From NCBI GenBank assembly GCA_028829895.1, contig CM054177.1, forward strand, positions 29,944,564 through 30,008,563: DNA of 64,000 bases, given 5' to 3'. Under the pieces are notes generated by a model that worked only from the letters and a program-made list of their open reading frames with translations, did no database searches and was not told where the DNA came from. Below are positions 1 through 10,905 of the stretch, piece by piece. This stretch comes from Sinotaia quadrata. Taxonomy: Eukaryota; Mollusca; Gastropoda; Architaenioglossa; Viviparidae. The translations under genes were made by a program, and so were the position numbers. The number at the start of each line of letters is the position of its first letter. The first letter of the stretch is position 1.

Positions 1-104
1 TCTAAACAATAAACATACATTTATTACTTATCACCTTAACCCTTAACATCACAAAGTTCCCGGTTGCTGCACTACAAACTTTATAACTTCACATCTTTTC
101 TTAC

Positions 105-132
105 ATCCAGAATGAGACTCCTCATGTGTCAA
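105..132 (-). CDS. MUS81: MUS81 exon 7, probable (residues 375-384)
   Basis: A 28-nt exon read as LTHEESHSG plus one base, with acceptor TTTTTTTAG and donor GTAAGA. The phase fits exon 6. The leftover T could begin the tyrosine of the conserved Y-T-A-W-S-S-M segment expected next. The short exon and lack of sequence to the left make this less certain. The array at 120-404 repeats its acceptor, as at other junctions in this window. Confidence 0.5.
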
Positions 133-3100
133 CTAAAAAAAGTGAACTGCCAATGAAATGAATCCAAGAATCGTGAATGCTAAAAATACCTCATGTGTCA
201 ACTAAAAAAAGTGAACTGCCAATGAAATGAATCCAAGAATCGTGAATGCTAAATGCTAAAAATACCTCATGTGTCAACTAAAAAAAGTGAACTGCCAATG
301 AAATGAATCCAAGAATCGTGAATGCTAAAAATACCTCATGTGTCAACTAAAAAAAGTGAACTGCCAATGAAATGAATCCAAGAATCGTGAATGCTAAAAA
401 TACCTTGCAACTTGTGACAGAAATATTAAATTAAAAAACCCAGAGAGCATACCACTGAAAATGACTTGTCTGCTAATGGCTGTGCAGCACAACATAATTC
501 AGCTTTTGTCATAAAGCCTTGGAAGTCAGGATCCTGCACAAGAGATGTGGTCAAAATTTATATGAACAATACATCCTCGTGTATTTTGTTATATAATGTA
601 TACATTCAGAACAATAGATCTTACAGTATGAGAATACTAATTATATTATCAATCAAATGAATTCAGAGTGAAAGATCATGTAACACTGAAAAGTGAGATA
701 CTATAACATGCTCAGAGAAATAGCTCATACAACATCAAAATACTAATTATCAATCATATGAGGTGTTTAAAGCAATAGCTCATATAACATCAAAATACTA
801 ATTATCCATCAATTTAAGCATTCAGAAAACAGATCATATAGCATCAAGATACTAATTATCTATCATATTTCTGTTTTTAATCAAAGCAGCAGATCATTAG
901 ACAAATTACACTGTCACATATCAGAAAACTGACTCATACTTTCATTAGTGGCTCAGTTCTTTTGTTAACAGTTTTGCTTTTACTGCACTGGCAAATTAAG
1001 ATCTTTGGTTAAAGCACCAGAGACCAATTTAGTACTGAAACTTTTAATTTTTTTAAAACTAAAAATGGTGTGCATCCAACTCTGTTACACTAAATATATC
1101 ATTTGATGTTTTTCAAATTGTTTAGTAAAAGCAATGACATGAAAAACCCTATATCTCATTTCCATCCATACAATATCACCACCTCTCTGAATTAAATTGA
1201 CTGCAGTGGTTGATGATAATGATTAGTACTATTACTAAAGTAAACTTCTGCACTTTTAATTTCTTATCTATTTTTCACTTTGTGTGATACAAGTATATTC
1301 ACATCCCAACCTGACACTAAAAATACACTGGAACAATCAAGATATTATGAGCATATTTTTGTTAATCTTTTAAGCTTGACATGTTAGAAAACTTTAACAA
1401 GGTTTTAATACCAGTGAATTTGTCTGAAATGTTATCTATATTATTAAACATGAGAATGTTTGAAATAGTTTATCAAAGTTGTTTTACCAGGAATGTCTGA
1501 AATGTGGACTGTTATTAATGCTGCTATACCTGGGTGTATCTGAAATATGTTTTCAATTTGTTATTATTTGGGAATACCTTAAATGTGCTATCAATGTTGT
1601 TACCTGGGAATGTCAGAAAAGTGTTAGAGTTGTTATATTTGGGATTGTCTGAAAAGTGTTATCAGAATTGTTATATCTAGGAATGTCTGAAGAGCGTTAT
1701 TAGTTGCTATGAGTGTCTTAAAAGTGTTAGAGTTGTTATACCTGGAATGTCTGAAAAGTGTTATCAGAATTGTTATATCTAGGAATGTCTGAAGAGCGTT
1801 ATTAGTTGCTATGAGTGTCTTAAAAGTGTTAGAGTTGTTATACCTGGAATGTCTGAAAAGTGTCATCAGAATTGTTATATCTAGGAATGTCTGAAGAATA
1901 TTATAGAGTTGTTATACCTGGGAATGTTTTAAAAGTGTTATCAGAACTGCATAAGGTCCAGACCGGTAAGCAGGGATGTAATCTCGATGCTTTCCTCCTG
2001 TTCGATGCTGTGCCTGTATAATTTACATTCTTTTTCAAAATTAAAACTTTCTACATATAACAATTAAAAAAATAGAGTTGTGACGTGAATGCCACTTAGT
2101 TAATGGATATGATTATTATGAATTAGTAATTATCCAAAACTAATTACAAGTGATGAGAATCTTAATTTATTTTATTAATGTTCCTCTGGCAGACATCACT
2201 CGTCTCTCTCATTCGTCAATGGGCAGATATGTGGGTGCTGTAAATGTTTTCTCTGTTCCATAACATTAAAGATAAACATATTTACGGACATACAATATTT
2301 TTGTAGGTGGAAAACCTCTTACTAAAGGAGAAGACAAATCTATCTTTAATCTATATTTAGCAAGCCCCCAAATCTACCCACTTTCTTCTCCAACATAAGG
2401 TTATCAACATGCGTAAGAAGGTCAATAAATTTATTAAATCAACAATTAAACATACATATGACAAATACAATGAAATAGATTACTAGACATCAATATTTCC
2501 AAGAAACCATGTTCGAATAATTCCTATATTTCACAGTTCTATATCTAAAAATACAATTCAACAATTCAATACAAATCAGGATAATTCTTATCAAAGAACA
2601 GAAATGGAGTTATTAGCGATAAGCAATAATCGTTTTTACATAACCTGAATAAGGGCTGTCTTGTTAGTGCACTTTTGCAACAATGTCACAAGTTATAGTT
2701 CAATAAATTTCATCTGTTTCTCTCTTTACATTGAAAAGAGATTCGCTGCTTATTCCCTTGAAGTCAACCCGGGCTTTTTCCGTTGTACCAATTTGTACAA
2801 GCAGAACAGCAATTGTAGTAATTTCTAGTACTTCCCTGTACCAGAAATTTTTCTTGATGTAGTCACCATACTTTGCCATGATACATCAAAGGAGTGTAGT
2901 GTATTCTTTTACACTTAACACACACTGCTTCTTGCCTCTACCATAGTCAGTCTAAGTAGTTTACAATCAGTGAGCCAGAGATTCAAATCATACAAGAAAA
3001 TGGCTGCTTGCCCTGAAAAATATAATCAAGGAACAACACTAAGTTTCCTTTAATCGTTTATAACTCCATTCTTTCTTACATTCCAGTCTCAATTTACAAA

Positions 3101-6100
3101 TTTCTTGCATTGTTATTTATTAGCCCGAGACACACACACACACACACACACACCATAATAAAAAAACTTTTTAGATCTCAGCCCATTGGCTGGTCTCGTT
3201 CTCGTAAATCATAACCATTGGATAATAAAAATTACTCACCAAAACAGTTGAGATGGTTTGCATTACATCAGCAATTTCTAGCCTATTCTCAATTTGGGTG
3301 TTTACTTCAACTTAGACACTTTCAAAAATACCATCATATGGAGTGCCCAAGGTCGGGTTACTCTGACAATTTAATGATTTATATAACAATTAATTTTACA
3401 GGGAGAGGCAAATTTACTCGGCCACAAGAAAGAAATATAAAAAGAAAAAGAAATTGGACAAATTCAAGCTAATGAGACTCTTATTAAGCACATTTTATTA
3501 AACTAGAATACACTAAAACAACAACATGAAAGAAGCAAGAAAAATAACTTGTTGAATTTAGGGAGCACTTCTGGCTTATGCCAATTTCTCTGATCTTACA
3601 CTTATCTCTCCACCATTAAAATAACACTTTTCTTCCATTCTGTGGGTGAACTTTTATATATTCTCAACAAAGCAAGACATGCTAAAACCATGAAACTGCC
3701 AATCTTCAAATGTAAATGACATAAAATATATTGTGATGAGCATGTATTGTTACTATGTATAATCCCTGCAGTGCATATTTCACTGCAACAACTAAAAAAA
3801 TTGATCGAAACCAAAGACAAACTGCTGTTGATAACCAGTAATAAGAGTTAGTATTATAACTTTTGGCAAAAAATATCAACAAAATATATCAACTATCACA
3901 AAAGAAGCTCTATTATTCTCAACTAAACATAAAATGGGCCAAGTTATTATAAATTAATAAAAAAAATGTCTATTGAAATATAATGTTTTTAAATAAATAA
4001 TAAGCCTAATCACAATATTTAGACATTCTTGAATGTAAATTCACAGGTTTTTCTATCCTTACTAAATCAAGTTTAAAATATACATACTGAAACTTTAAAT
4101 GATAAAGATACCATATGGATATGTTCGTAAACTATTTATGACATTAATCAATTTAATCAAAATATATTAAGATTATCTGAAATCTTAGCCCTCTTGAAAT
4201 GACAATGATTCTGAAATTTTCCCGCCATTATTGTCGTAACAATGCAATCTTAAAAGAATCAAAAGTTATTTTTCTTATTTAGTATTAAACTCATCACACT
4301 AAGACAAAATAGCATGAGAGTTATCCTTCTGCAATAAGGATAAGAAGTAACTAAGAAGTAGTTTGCAATATTATCGTTATTATTTTATATTTACAAATTT
4401 ATTATTTTCTTTGTAAAATACTAAATGGAAATGAAGACAAATTAATTTTTTTTAAAAGCTAAATATTTCTGAATACAATGAACAAATTTGTAAAACATTA
4501 GCATACGAATATCATGATTGCAACAATTGTTTTAACTAGCACATGGCATTTATGTTTGACATGTCACTGTTCAGTAACAATAAAAAGTTTTGGATCCACT
4601 TATTTGTGGAAAGGAAGCGTATAAAAAAAAGTACCTTTTAAAACAATTATTTCTTCATGAACTTGACCGTTTCAAGATAAAAGGACTCTACAATATTGCT
4701 TTAATATATTATCACTTCTAAGAAAACCTTAATACTCTAAGTTTGTTGGATTATTTATAACAATAAAAATTAAAGAAAATAGCAAAATGTGAGCATGTCA
4801 GAAAAAAATAGGTACAATTTTCAATTGAAAAAGAATTTGTATTACAAATAATTACAAAATAAATACCCAGAAATTCATTTGACTATCTTATGTATCTCTC
4901 ACATTAATTTTGAATATATAGATTATAAACACATGATATTTCAATGCTTTATTTTTTAAATGGGCCCCACACACACCAATGTTGTACACTCATCGAGGGA
5001 ATGAGCTACCAATAAATAGCAAAAGCATAAATTTAAACTGTAAAATCTTACCCTTTGCAGGGGCAAAATGTAGTCATTGTCATTACTGATATGAGCAACT
5101 CTTGTGCTTGTGGCTGTCAGTACCATTTCTCTTTGGCAACCCTTAACATCAGGCAAATTGGCATTTTCACAGTCTGCACTGCCACTGTGAATCTCAGGGA
5201 AACTTATAGCTTTTACACGATTTGTTCCACATATTTCTTCATCTTCAGAATCATCACTGATCACATGAATAGGAGTTTTACTTTTAATACTATCACTTCT
5301 TATATCAACTATTTTTCTTTTAACTTTTAGTGCTGGTAACTGAATAGTATTGTTGCCTTCATCAGCATCAGACAAAAATGACACTGTTGAAAATGTATTT
5401 GTTTGGTTTTTATTATTATTATTATTATTAGATATCTGGCAATCCCTTTCGCATCCACTTTTCTTCTGAACAAGAATCCTTGTAAATAAATCTTTGATGT
5501 CATCATCTGAACTGTCACTGACATCATGAACTGGAACACCACAAGATTTCAATGCAGCCTTATTACTGAAAACAGATTCTGTATAAGATTTCACTGCAGC
5601 CTTATTACTGAAGGCAGATTCTGAATAAGATACAGCTGTAGTCAGTATGTCACTACTAGAATTTGATGATGGCAATACATGAGGATATGATTCTGATGAA
5701 CACGACTGTTGTTCTGTAAAGAATAAGATCCAGAAAATTATTTATTCTTGGAATCAACATAATTTATTTGAGCAGCAATTTCAATATATATATATATTGT
5801 ACATAGTTCTAGGAGTGGGTGGGTAAAAAAACCCTGTAATTGTAGCAAAATCTTTAACTTAATATGGACTTTTTCTTGCTTTGAGATCTTAGTACATGTA
5901 AAATAAAGGGTAGTCCAAAATACAACCAAATTGACTTCCAACCATTCTGTCAGAACCGATTGCAGTTGTAAGTCAACGATCACTGTATTCTGAAAAGTCA
6001 ACCCACTGTGTGTTTATAACGGATTTTACATTTTATCAAGCTAATTATAAAGACTATCTAAATGAGTACAGTTCTTTATAGTATTTACACAATTATAAAA

Positions 6101-9014
6101 CTATTTAAGTGAGTACAGTTCTTTATAGTATTTACACAATTATAAAGGCTATTTAAATGAGTACAGCTCTTTATAGTATTTTTTAGAAAATGACATAGCA
6201 CTAGTTAAAAAAAAGTAAACTGACATAAAAATTAAAGACACAGTAAACTGACTAACAACTGACTTAGAAATGTCAAGAAAGAGAAGGGTACACAGCACAT
6301 GTAGTTACAGCAGCACAATTATCAGTCATGGGAGGAAAAAGTGTTTGTAACATTTGATACACTTTTATGTTTGCATTGGTATATTTCTTGCAGTTAGCAC
6401 AGGTATATTTCTTGCAGTTAGCAAGTCATAAACAATTTACAATTCAGCAAAATGGACAATTGCAAATTAAAAATGGAAAATTTCAAAGCAGATCAAACCC
6501 AAGGTTTTGACTTTTTGGATATCTTTTGTAGCATTTTGATTTTCTGTGGTTTTGAAGGATTCTCCAGGAACTAAGGCAAATTCACAGCCTTAGTAGTACT
6601 ACTACTCTCTAGTACTGGAATTCATATGGTGAGTTGTAGTTAATCACAATGCAATAAGATTATACATATTTTTCTCATGTGAATTAAACCAGGAAACACT
6701 GTGTGACACCAAAACCAGCTAGTTAATGGTTATGATTATTATTAATTAACTAAGTGTCCACAACTAATTACAAGTGATGAGAATTTTAATTTATGCTATT
6801 AATAATTCTCCAGCAGACACCACTCGTCTCTCTCACTTGGCGGATATGAGGGCGCTGTAAATGTTTTCTCTCTTCTTCTAAAGACAAATATTTACCATCA
6901 CACAATATTCCATAAGGAATGCCCAAGGTTGGGTTACTTTGATAATTTAACAATTTATATAACAATTAAGGCTAGAAATAGGGATAGGCAAATTTACTCT
7001 GTAACACACTGAGTGTAATTTATCTGCAAATTCACCCCAATAAAAACCAAATTTGAAGACAAGAAATCACTGCCTCAAACTATGCAAATGTTAAAAAAGC
7101 AAAAACATAAATATTCACCTTGCTCTTGCTTGTGCTGAGCAAGTCGATTATCAAGCATTCTGCAAATCTTGTCTCCTGTATATATAAAGCATAACATTAC
7201 ATTTTCACACAGAGTAAATTTATTGAGAAACTGTCAAACTTATGCTTTTACATTTAATGTCATGCACTATTACACACATTTTGTACTATTATATGCCAAC
7301 ATGGAATAAACAAAAATACATTTAGACTATGTTTTAGTATACAGCAATTAGCTATTCATGATAGTTTAAATCTAGAAAATTAGTTATGTTGTATATATAG
7401 TTGTATTGTGTGCTGCTCCATGTGTGGTATTGAATTTTGCTTTGTTATTCCCTAGTATGTATGTATGGCTTGAGACCCATAGTATAAATAAATCACCAAA
7501 GTTTGACCTTCATACTAACATAAATCAATCACTAAAGTTTGACCTTCATACTAACATAAATCAATCACTAAAGTTTGACCTTCATACTAAGTGTAAATTG
7601 CTTATCAAAGGTTTATTTCATACTACAAGTAACTGTATTGTAGATCACTTATCAAAGTTTAAATTTTATATTAACTGTAAATCACTCACCAAAGTTTGTC
7701 TTGCATACTAACTGTAGATCACTCACCAAAGTTTAAATTTTATACTAACTGAAAATCACTCACCAAAGTTTGACTTGCATATTAAGTGTAGATCACTTAC
7801 CAAAATTTTGCAAAATTTTGCACTCTTTTCCAGAAGAAAGTGGCAGTGGAAACTTCCTCAGGGATTTCAATGCCTTTAAAATACAAGATTGACTAAATAT
7901 AATGCTTGAGTAAAAGTAAAACTATAAAATTAGATAAACACAATATAAATACTGGAGACATTTAGTTGAAAATTTTATAAAATAAGACAAACACCACAAA
8001 ATGTGAAGGGAATTTTTTTTAGAACATTGAGTTTTAAAAAAAAACACACAACACAATGAACTTAGTGAAAATATTATAAAATAAAATAAACATCACATAA
8101 TTCTTGGGAAATTTCAGTGAAAATACTGTAAAATAAACAAATAATGCTTAGGAAAATTCAGTGAAACTAGCAAAATGAACATATGGTATATCTAATGCTT
8201 GGGAAAATTTCAGGGAAACTAGCAAAATGAACATATGGTATATCTAATGCTTGGGAAAATTTCAGGGAAACTAGCAAAATGAACATATGGTATACCTAAT
8301 GCTTGGGAAAATTTCAGTGAAACTAGCAAAATGAACATATGGTATACCTAATGCTTAGGAAAATTTCAGTGAAACTAGAATAAAATAAGATACACAACAC
8401 ATGGTGACATTCAAGTGAAGATAAATAAAAATAAGAAATATAACATAAATAATGCTTGGGGATATACCAGTACACATAGAGAAAAACATACAACTATTAA
8501 AACATATAACTTGAGGATATTTCTATGACCATTTATTAAATTTATGGCAAAATATAACTACTTGGTGATATTTAAAATAGCATTTAAAAGAATATATTTA
8601 AAGTATATTAATATTATTTTTAAGATACAGTCTAAAGAATTTCAGAATGTTTTTTAATGTTACTTTTTTATTATTTAGCAATTGTATCTTTTGCAAATGG
8701 TCATGTCAAAATAAGAAAAAAAGTTTAACAAAAGATAAAACAATAAAAACCATGAAGGATACAACAACAAAAAAACCCTTTAACAAAGGCAAAACAACCA
8801 GAAAAACATTTAACAAATGATAAACAGAAATCCATATATTAGAAAATTAAACAACTCATACCCTTGAATATATGTACTCTGTCTTCAAGCCTTTTTCCTT
8901 TGCCTCATCTCTCCATTCAGTGAGCCACTTAGAAAATAAAGGATTTGGATTTGGGTCTCTTCTTTTCTTACGTTTTCCTAGGAGAGGGTGGTTTGCAGAT
9001 GTTGTGCTCGCCAT
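105..9014 (-). CDS. MUS81: MUS81 structure-specific endonuclease subunit, N-terminal half (partial, 7 exons)
   Basis: Seven minus-strand exons join in frame: 8862-9014, 7801-7873, 7119-7175, 5052-5713, 1918-2013, 453-533 and 105-132, giving residues 1 to about 384. MUS81 pairs with EME1/EME2 in the nucleus and cuts branched DNA at stalled forks and recombination intermediates. Seen here: the N-terminal helix-hairpin-helix region ([15 protein letters not shown] at about 24-38; [17 protein letters not shown] from 52; [10 protein letters not shown] from about 78), a long acidic linker (95 to about 325) and the start of the winged-helix domain ([13 protein letters not shown] from 331; GFMTKAEL from 353). 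The ERCC4 nuclease and C-terminal HhH exons must lie beyond the left edge. The start is the first ATG after an in-frame upstream TGA. Family assignment rests on remembered conservation of these motifs and agreement of order, phase and strand across exons. The odd parts are the roughly 220-residue linker in one exon and tandem arrays grown from three of its splice junctions. Confidence 0.92.
120..404. repeat. 69-bp tandem array at MUS81 exon 7 acceptor
   Basis: Four units starting near 120, 189, 265 and 334 (one carries a 7-bp duplication AAATGCT). On the minus strand each unit carries TTTTTTTAG followed by TTGACACATGAG, the acceptor and first 12 bases of the probable exon 7. Confidence 0.9.
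453..533 (-). CDS. MUS81: MUS81 exon 6 (residues 348-374)
   Basis: The acceptor is ATCTCTTGTGCAG and the donor GTATGC, phase 0 at both ends. It encodes [20 protein letters not shown] then ADKSFSV, the winged-helix segment of MUS81 (motif G-F-M-T-K-x-E-L followed by A-Q-P-L-A-D-K-S-F). Confidence 0.92.
600..890. repeat. Diverged tandem array in MUS81 intron 5
   Basis: Three to four loose copies around ATCAAAATACTAATTATC with spacing near 60 bp. No splice site is included. Confidence 0.6.
1480..1960. repeat. Minisatellite seeded at MUS81 exon 5 donor
   Basis: Units of about 37 bp, with a 98-bp higher-order unit present twice. On the minus strand copies read as the exon end plus donor (ACACTTTTCAGACATTCCAG then GTATAAC). 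Translated copies give [10 protein letters not shown] against exon [10 protein letters not shown]. Confidence 0.92.
1918..2013 (-). CDS. MUS81: MUS81 exon 5 (residues 316-347), start of winged helix
   Basis: The acceptor is AAATTATACAG and the donor GTATAAC, phase 0 at both ends, 32 codons. It encodes [20 protein letters not shown] followed by LKHSQ, which matches the conserved entry to the MUS81 winged-helix domain. The exon end and donor are repeated downstream in the array at 1480-1917, whose copies still translate to [10 protein letters not shown]. Confidence 0.9.
2060..2330 (+). repeat. Dispersed repeat R2, copy 1
   Basis: Matches 6690-6905 in the same orientation: shared AATTACAAGTGATGAGAAT, CACTCGTCTCTCTCA and GCTGTAAATGTTTTCTCT. 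Lies in MUS81 intron 4. Unclassified. Confidence 0.8.
2680..3440 (-). repeat. Dispersed repeat family R1, inverted copy A
   Basis: Reverse complement of 3160-3440 matches 51310-51580 (shared GCCAATGGGCTGAGATC and TGCCCAAGGTCGG), and reverse complement of 2680-3010 matches 51960-52240 (shared AATTTCTGGTACA and TTGATTATATTTT-like blocks). Moderately diverged. Lies in MUS81 intron 4. Confidence 0.8.
3885..4690 (+). repeat. Diverged paralogous segment R3, copy 1
   Basis: Collinear with 9835-10885 over about 800 bp with many substitutions and indels: shared CATAAAATGGGC, TTATCTGAAATC-type blocks, TTATTTTATATTTACAAATT and GTGGAAAGGAAGCGT. Lies in MUS81 intron 4. Confidence 0.85.
5052..5713 (-). 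CDS. MUS81: MUS81 exon 4, long acidic linker (residues 95-315)
   Basis: A 662-nt exon, acceptor TTCTTTACAG, donor GTAAGA, phase 1 in and phase 0 out, open throughout. It encodes a low-complexity linker: a 14-residue tandem repeat ([14 protein letters not shown] then [14 protein letters not shown], about 123-150), two hydrophobic-acidic motifs ([13 protein letters not shown] near 154-166 and [12 protein letters not shown] at 243-254) that resemble SUMO-interacting motifs, an asparagine run near 190-195 and a basic KVKRK near 224. The vertebrate linker is much shorter, as I recall. Joined by phase and strand to recognised exons on both sides. Confidence 0.85.
6043..6183. repeat. 55-bp tandem array in MUS81 intron 3
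   Basis: About 2.6 copies containing GAGTACAGTTCTTTATAGTA. No relation to a nearby exon seen. Confidence 0.85.
6690..6905 (+). repeat. Dispersed repeat R2, copy 2
   Basis: Partner of 2060-2330. It runs straight into R1 partial copy B, so R2 and R1 may belong to one larger element. Confidence 0.8.
6905..7000 (-). repeat. Dispersed repeat family R1, inverted partial copy B
   Basis: Shares TGCCCAAGGTTGGGTTACTTTG-type sequence, TTTATATAACAATTA and AGAAATAGGGATAGGC with copies A and D (after complementing). Only the outer 100 bp are present. Confidence 0.75.
7119..7175 (-). CDS. MUS81: MUS81 exon 3 (residues 76-95)
   Basis: The acceptor is TATATACAG and the donor GTGAAT, with phase 1 at both ends. 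It encodes [19 protein letters not shown], which completes the N-terminal HhH region. Confidence 0.9.
7483..7800. repeat. Minisatellite seeded at MUS81 exon 2 donor
   Basis: About eight units of 38-40 bp. On the minus strand units read AAACTTTG then GTGAGTGATCTACAGTTAG, echoing the exon end AAATTTTG and donor GTAAGTGATCTACACTTAA. Units near the exon keep GTGAGT, and farther ones have ATAAGT or GTGATT. Confidence 0.92.
7801..7873 (-). CDS. MUS81: MUS81 exon 2 (residues 52-76)
   Basis: The acceptor TTTTAAAG precedes GCA at 7873 and the donor is GTAAGTGATC below 7801, ending in phase 1. It encodes [19 protein letters not shown] and continues to LQNF, the first helix-hairpin-helix of MUS81. The donor region is the seed of the tandem array at 7483-7800. 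Confidence 0.93.
8085..8390. repeat. Tandem array in MUS81 intron 1
   Basis: About five units of 51-54 bp built on GAAACTAGCAAAATGAACAT and CTTGGGAAAATTTCAG. Not obviously derived from a splice junction. Confidence 0.9.
8862..9014 (-). CDS. MUS81: MUS81 exon 1 (residues 1-51)
   Basis: ATG at 9014-9012, donor GTATGAG directly below 8862, phase 0 at the end. It encodes a basic stretch (GKRKKRRD at 13-20, possible nuclear localisation) and [15 protein letters not shown], a conserved MUS81 N-terminal signature. An imperfect duplication of the start-codon region continues to about 9095 in the 5' flank. Confidence 0.9.
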
Positions 9015-9834
9015 TTCAAGTCTTACAAGACCATTTATTTCAGACCTTTGCTCAAAATGGTTTCAAGATTTATAAGCCCATTTATTTCCAATCTCTACTT
9101 CACATTCTGGAAAAAGGAACAAGATTTAGAGATCTTTTAGTTTTACCAACAGGAGATAAATGAACTTCCAGAAAAAAAGGAAGGACATTTATTGCTTTAT
9201 ACTTTTATTATGCATTTTTAATTTGATGATGGGGCAAAATAATTATTTTTCAGATTAAATTAAAATGTCATATTACTTCAAAACAAACGCTTGCTCTGAT
9301 ATATTAATTTTATATTTTAAATTAAAAAAAAACACATTAAGTTTTCATATTTTAGTGCTTTAACTGGTAAAAATTAAGAATCTAGATTAATTCACAATTG
9401 TGAATCAAAGGGATTGTCAAGATAAAAGCGTAAGTTCATTAACTTAAAATCAGTGTTTGTTTATACGGCTCATTCTCTGGACAAGTGTACTATTTTGTGA
9501 CATGAAGTACAAAAAATAAAGTGGATTAAATCTAATTATTTTATATGTTCAAGTCTACAACAGGGCCTAATGCTCACATAAAAAACATAAGAAAAGATAA
9601 AAATTATTAAAATGTTCATGTTACAGGAGTTTGAAATATGTAAAAAGCATTTTTCTGTTAAAAACTGGAAAGTAAGGTTGATATGTATTTTACCAGAAAA
9701 AATATTTTAAAATAAGAAATATGATTATCTCATTACAAAGAATATATTTTCTTTATTAACCTAAATTATTAAGTTAATCTCGATACATATTTATTTAAAA
9801 TGGGGTATAAAACTATAACTTTGTCATGTGACAA

Positions 9835-10885
9835 AATTAACAATCATCAAAAAGAAACTATTTTTCTCAGCTACACATAAAATGGGCTAAGTTATTTGGC
9901 TGCAAAGATAATATTAAGTAATAAAGTATCTATTTAAATATAATGTTTTTTAATATATAATTATTAATAAGCATAATTGTATGTTTATATTCTTGATTGC
10001 AATTCATAGGTTTTCTACCCTTACTACTTTTATATACTAGTTCAGGTTTAAAACATACACACAGCCATTTTAAACTATAATTAGTATAAATGCAAAACAA
10101 CTTTGGATATGTACATAAATATGTGAGCTATTTATATCAAATCAATTTAATCAGAATATATAGAGATTATCAGAAATCTTAGCTGTTTTGAAATGTCGAC
10201 GATTCCGAAAATTTTCCCACCATTTCTGTCGTCATCAAAGCAATCTTAATGGAAACAAAAGTTTTTTTCTTATTTGGTAACTCCTCACATTAACCAAAAT
10301 TATATGAAAGTTATCTTTCTGCAATAGGGCATTTTGAAAACTGAAGAAGTAGTTCATGATATTAGTTTATTACTGTTATTATTTTATATTTACAAATTTA
10401 TTAATTTCTTTGTCATGTGCTAAAACGGAAATGAAAGCAAATTTCTTTTTTAAAAAAGCTGAATACTTATGAATACAATGAATAAATTTGAAAAACATTA
10501 GTGTACAAATATTTTATTGCTCTGATTGTTTAAATAGCACATGGTGTTTAAGCAGGACATGGTGTTTAAGTAGGATGTGGTGTTTAAGTAGGACGTGGTG
10601 TTTAAGTAGGACATGGTGTTTAAGTAGGACGTGGTGTTTAAGTAGGACGTGATGTTTAAGTAGGATGTGGTGTTTAAGTAGGACATGGTGTTTAAGTAGG
10701 ACATGGTGTTTAAGTAGTTCAATAAAAGAATAAACATTATGGATCTGATTTATGTGGAAAGGAAGCGTGACCCAAAATGTGCATTTAAAAAATATAACTT
10801 CTTCATAAAACTGACCCAAAATGTGCATTAAAAAAATATAACTTCTTCGTAAAACTGACCAAAAATGTGCATTTAAAAAAATATA
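9835..10885 (+). repeat. Diverged paralogous segment R3, copy 2
   Basis: Partner of 3885-4690, longer because 18-bp and 45-bp arrays expanded inside it. Lies upstream of MUS81, so the pair brackets the 5' half of that gene. Confidence 0.85.
10537..10722. repeat. 18-bp tandem array
   Basis: Ten units of GTGGTGTTTAAGTAGGAC type. The unit length is a multiple of three, so several frames stay open, but the peptide is repetitive and not a gene. Confidence 0.92.
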
Positions 10886-10905
10886 ATTTCTTCGTAAAAG
10901 TGAGT
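10750..10905. repeat. 45-bp tandem array inside R3 copy 2
   Basis: Three units with CCAAAATGTGCATTTAAAAA and AACTTCTTCGTAAAACTGA. Confidence 0.88.

Noticed and set aside
3602..3820. Minus-strand frame with [16 protein letters not shown], resembling the MUS81 winged-helix entry
   Set aside because: No donor keeps the phase needed for the next exon, and 1918-2013 gives a far better match with correct splice sites and phase.
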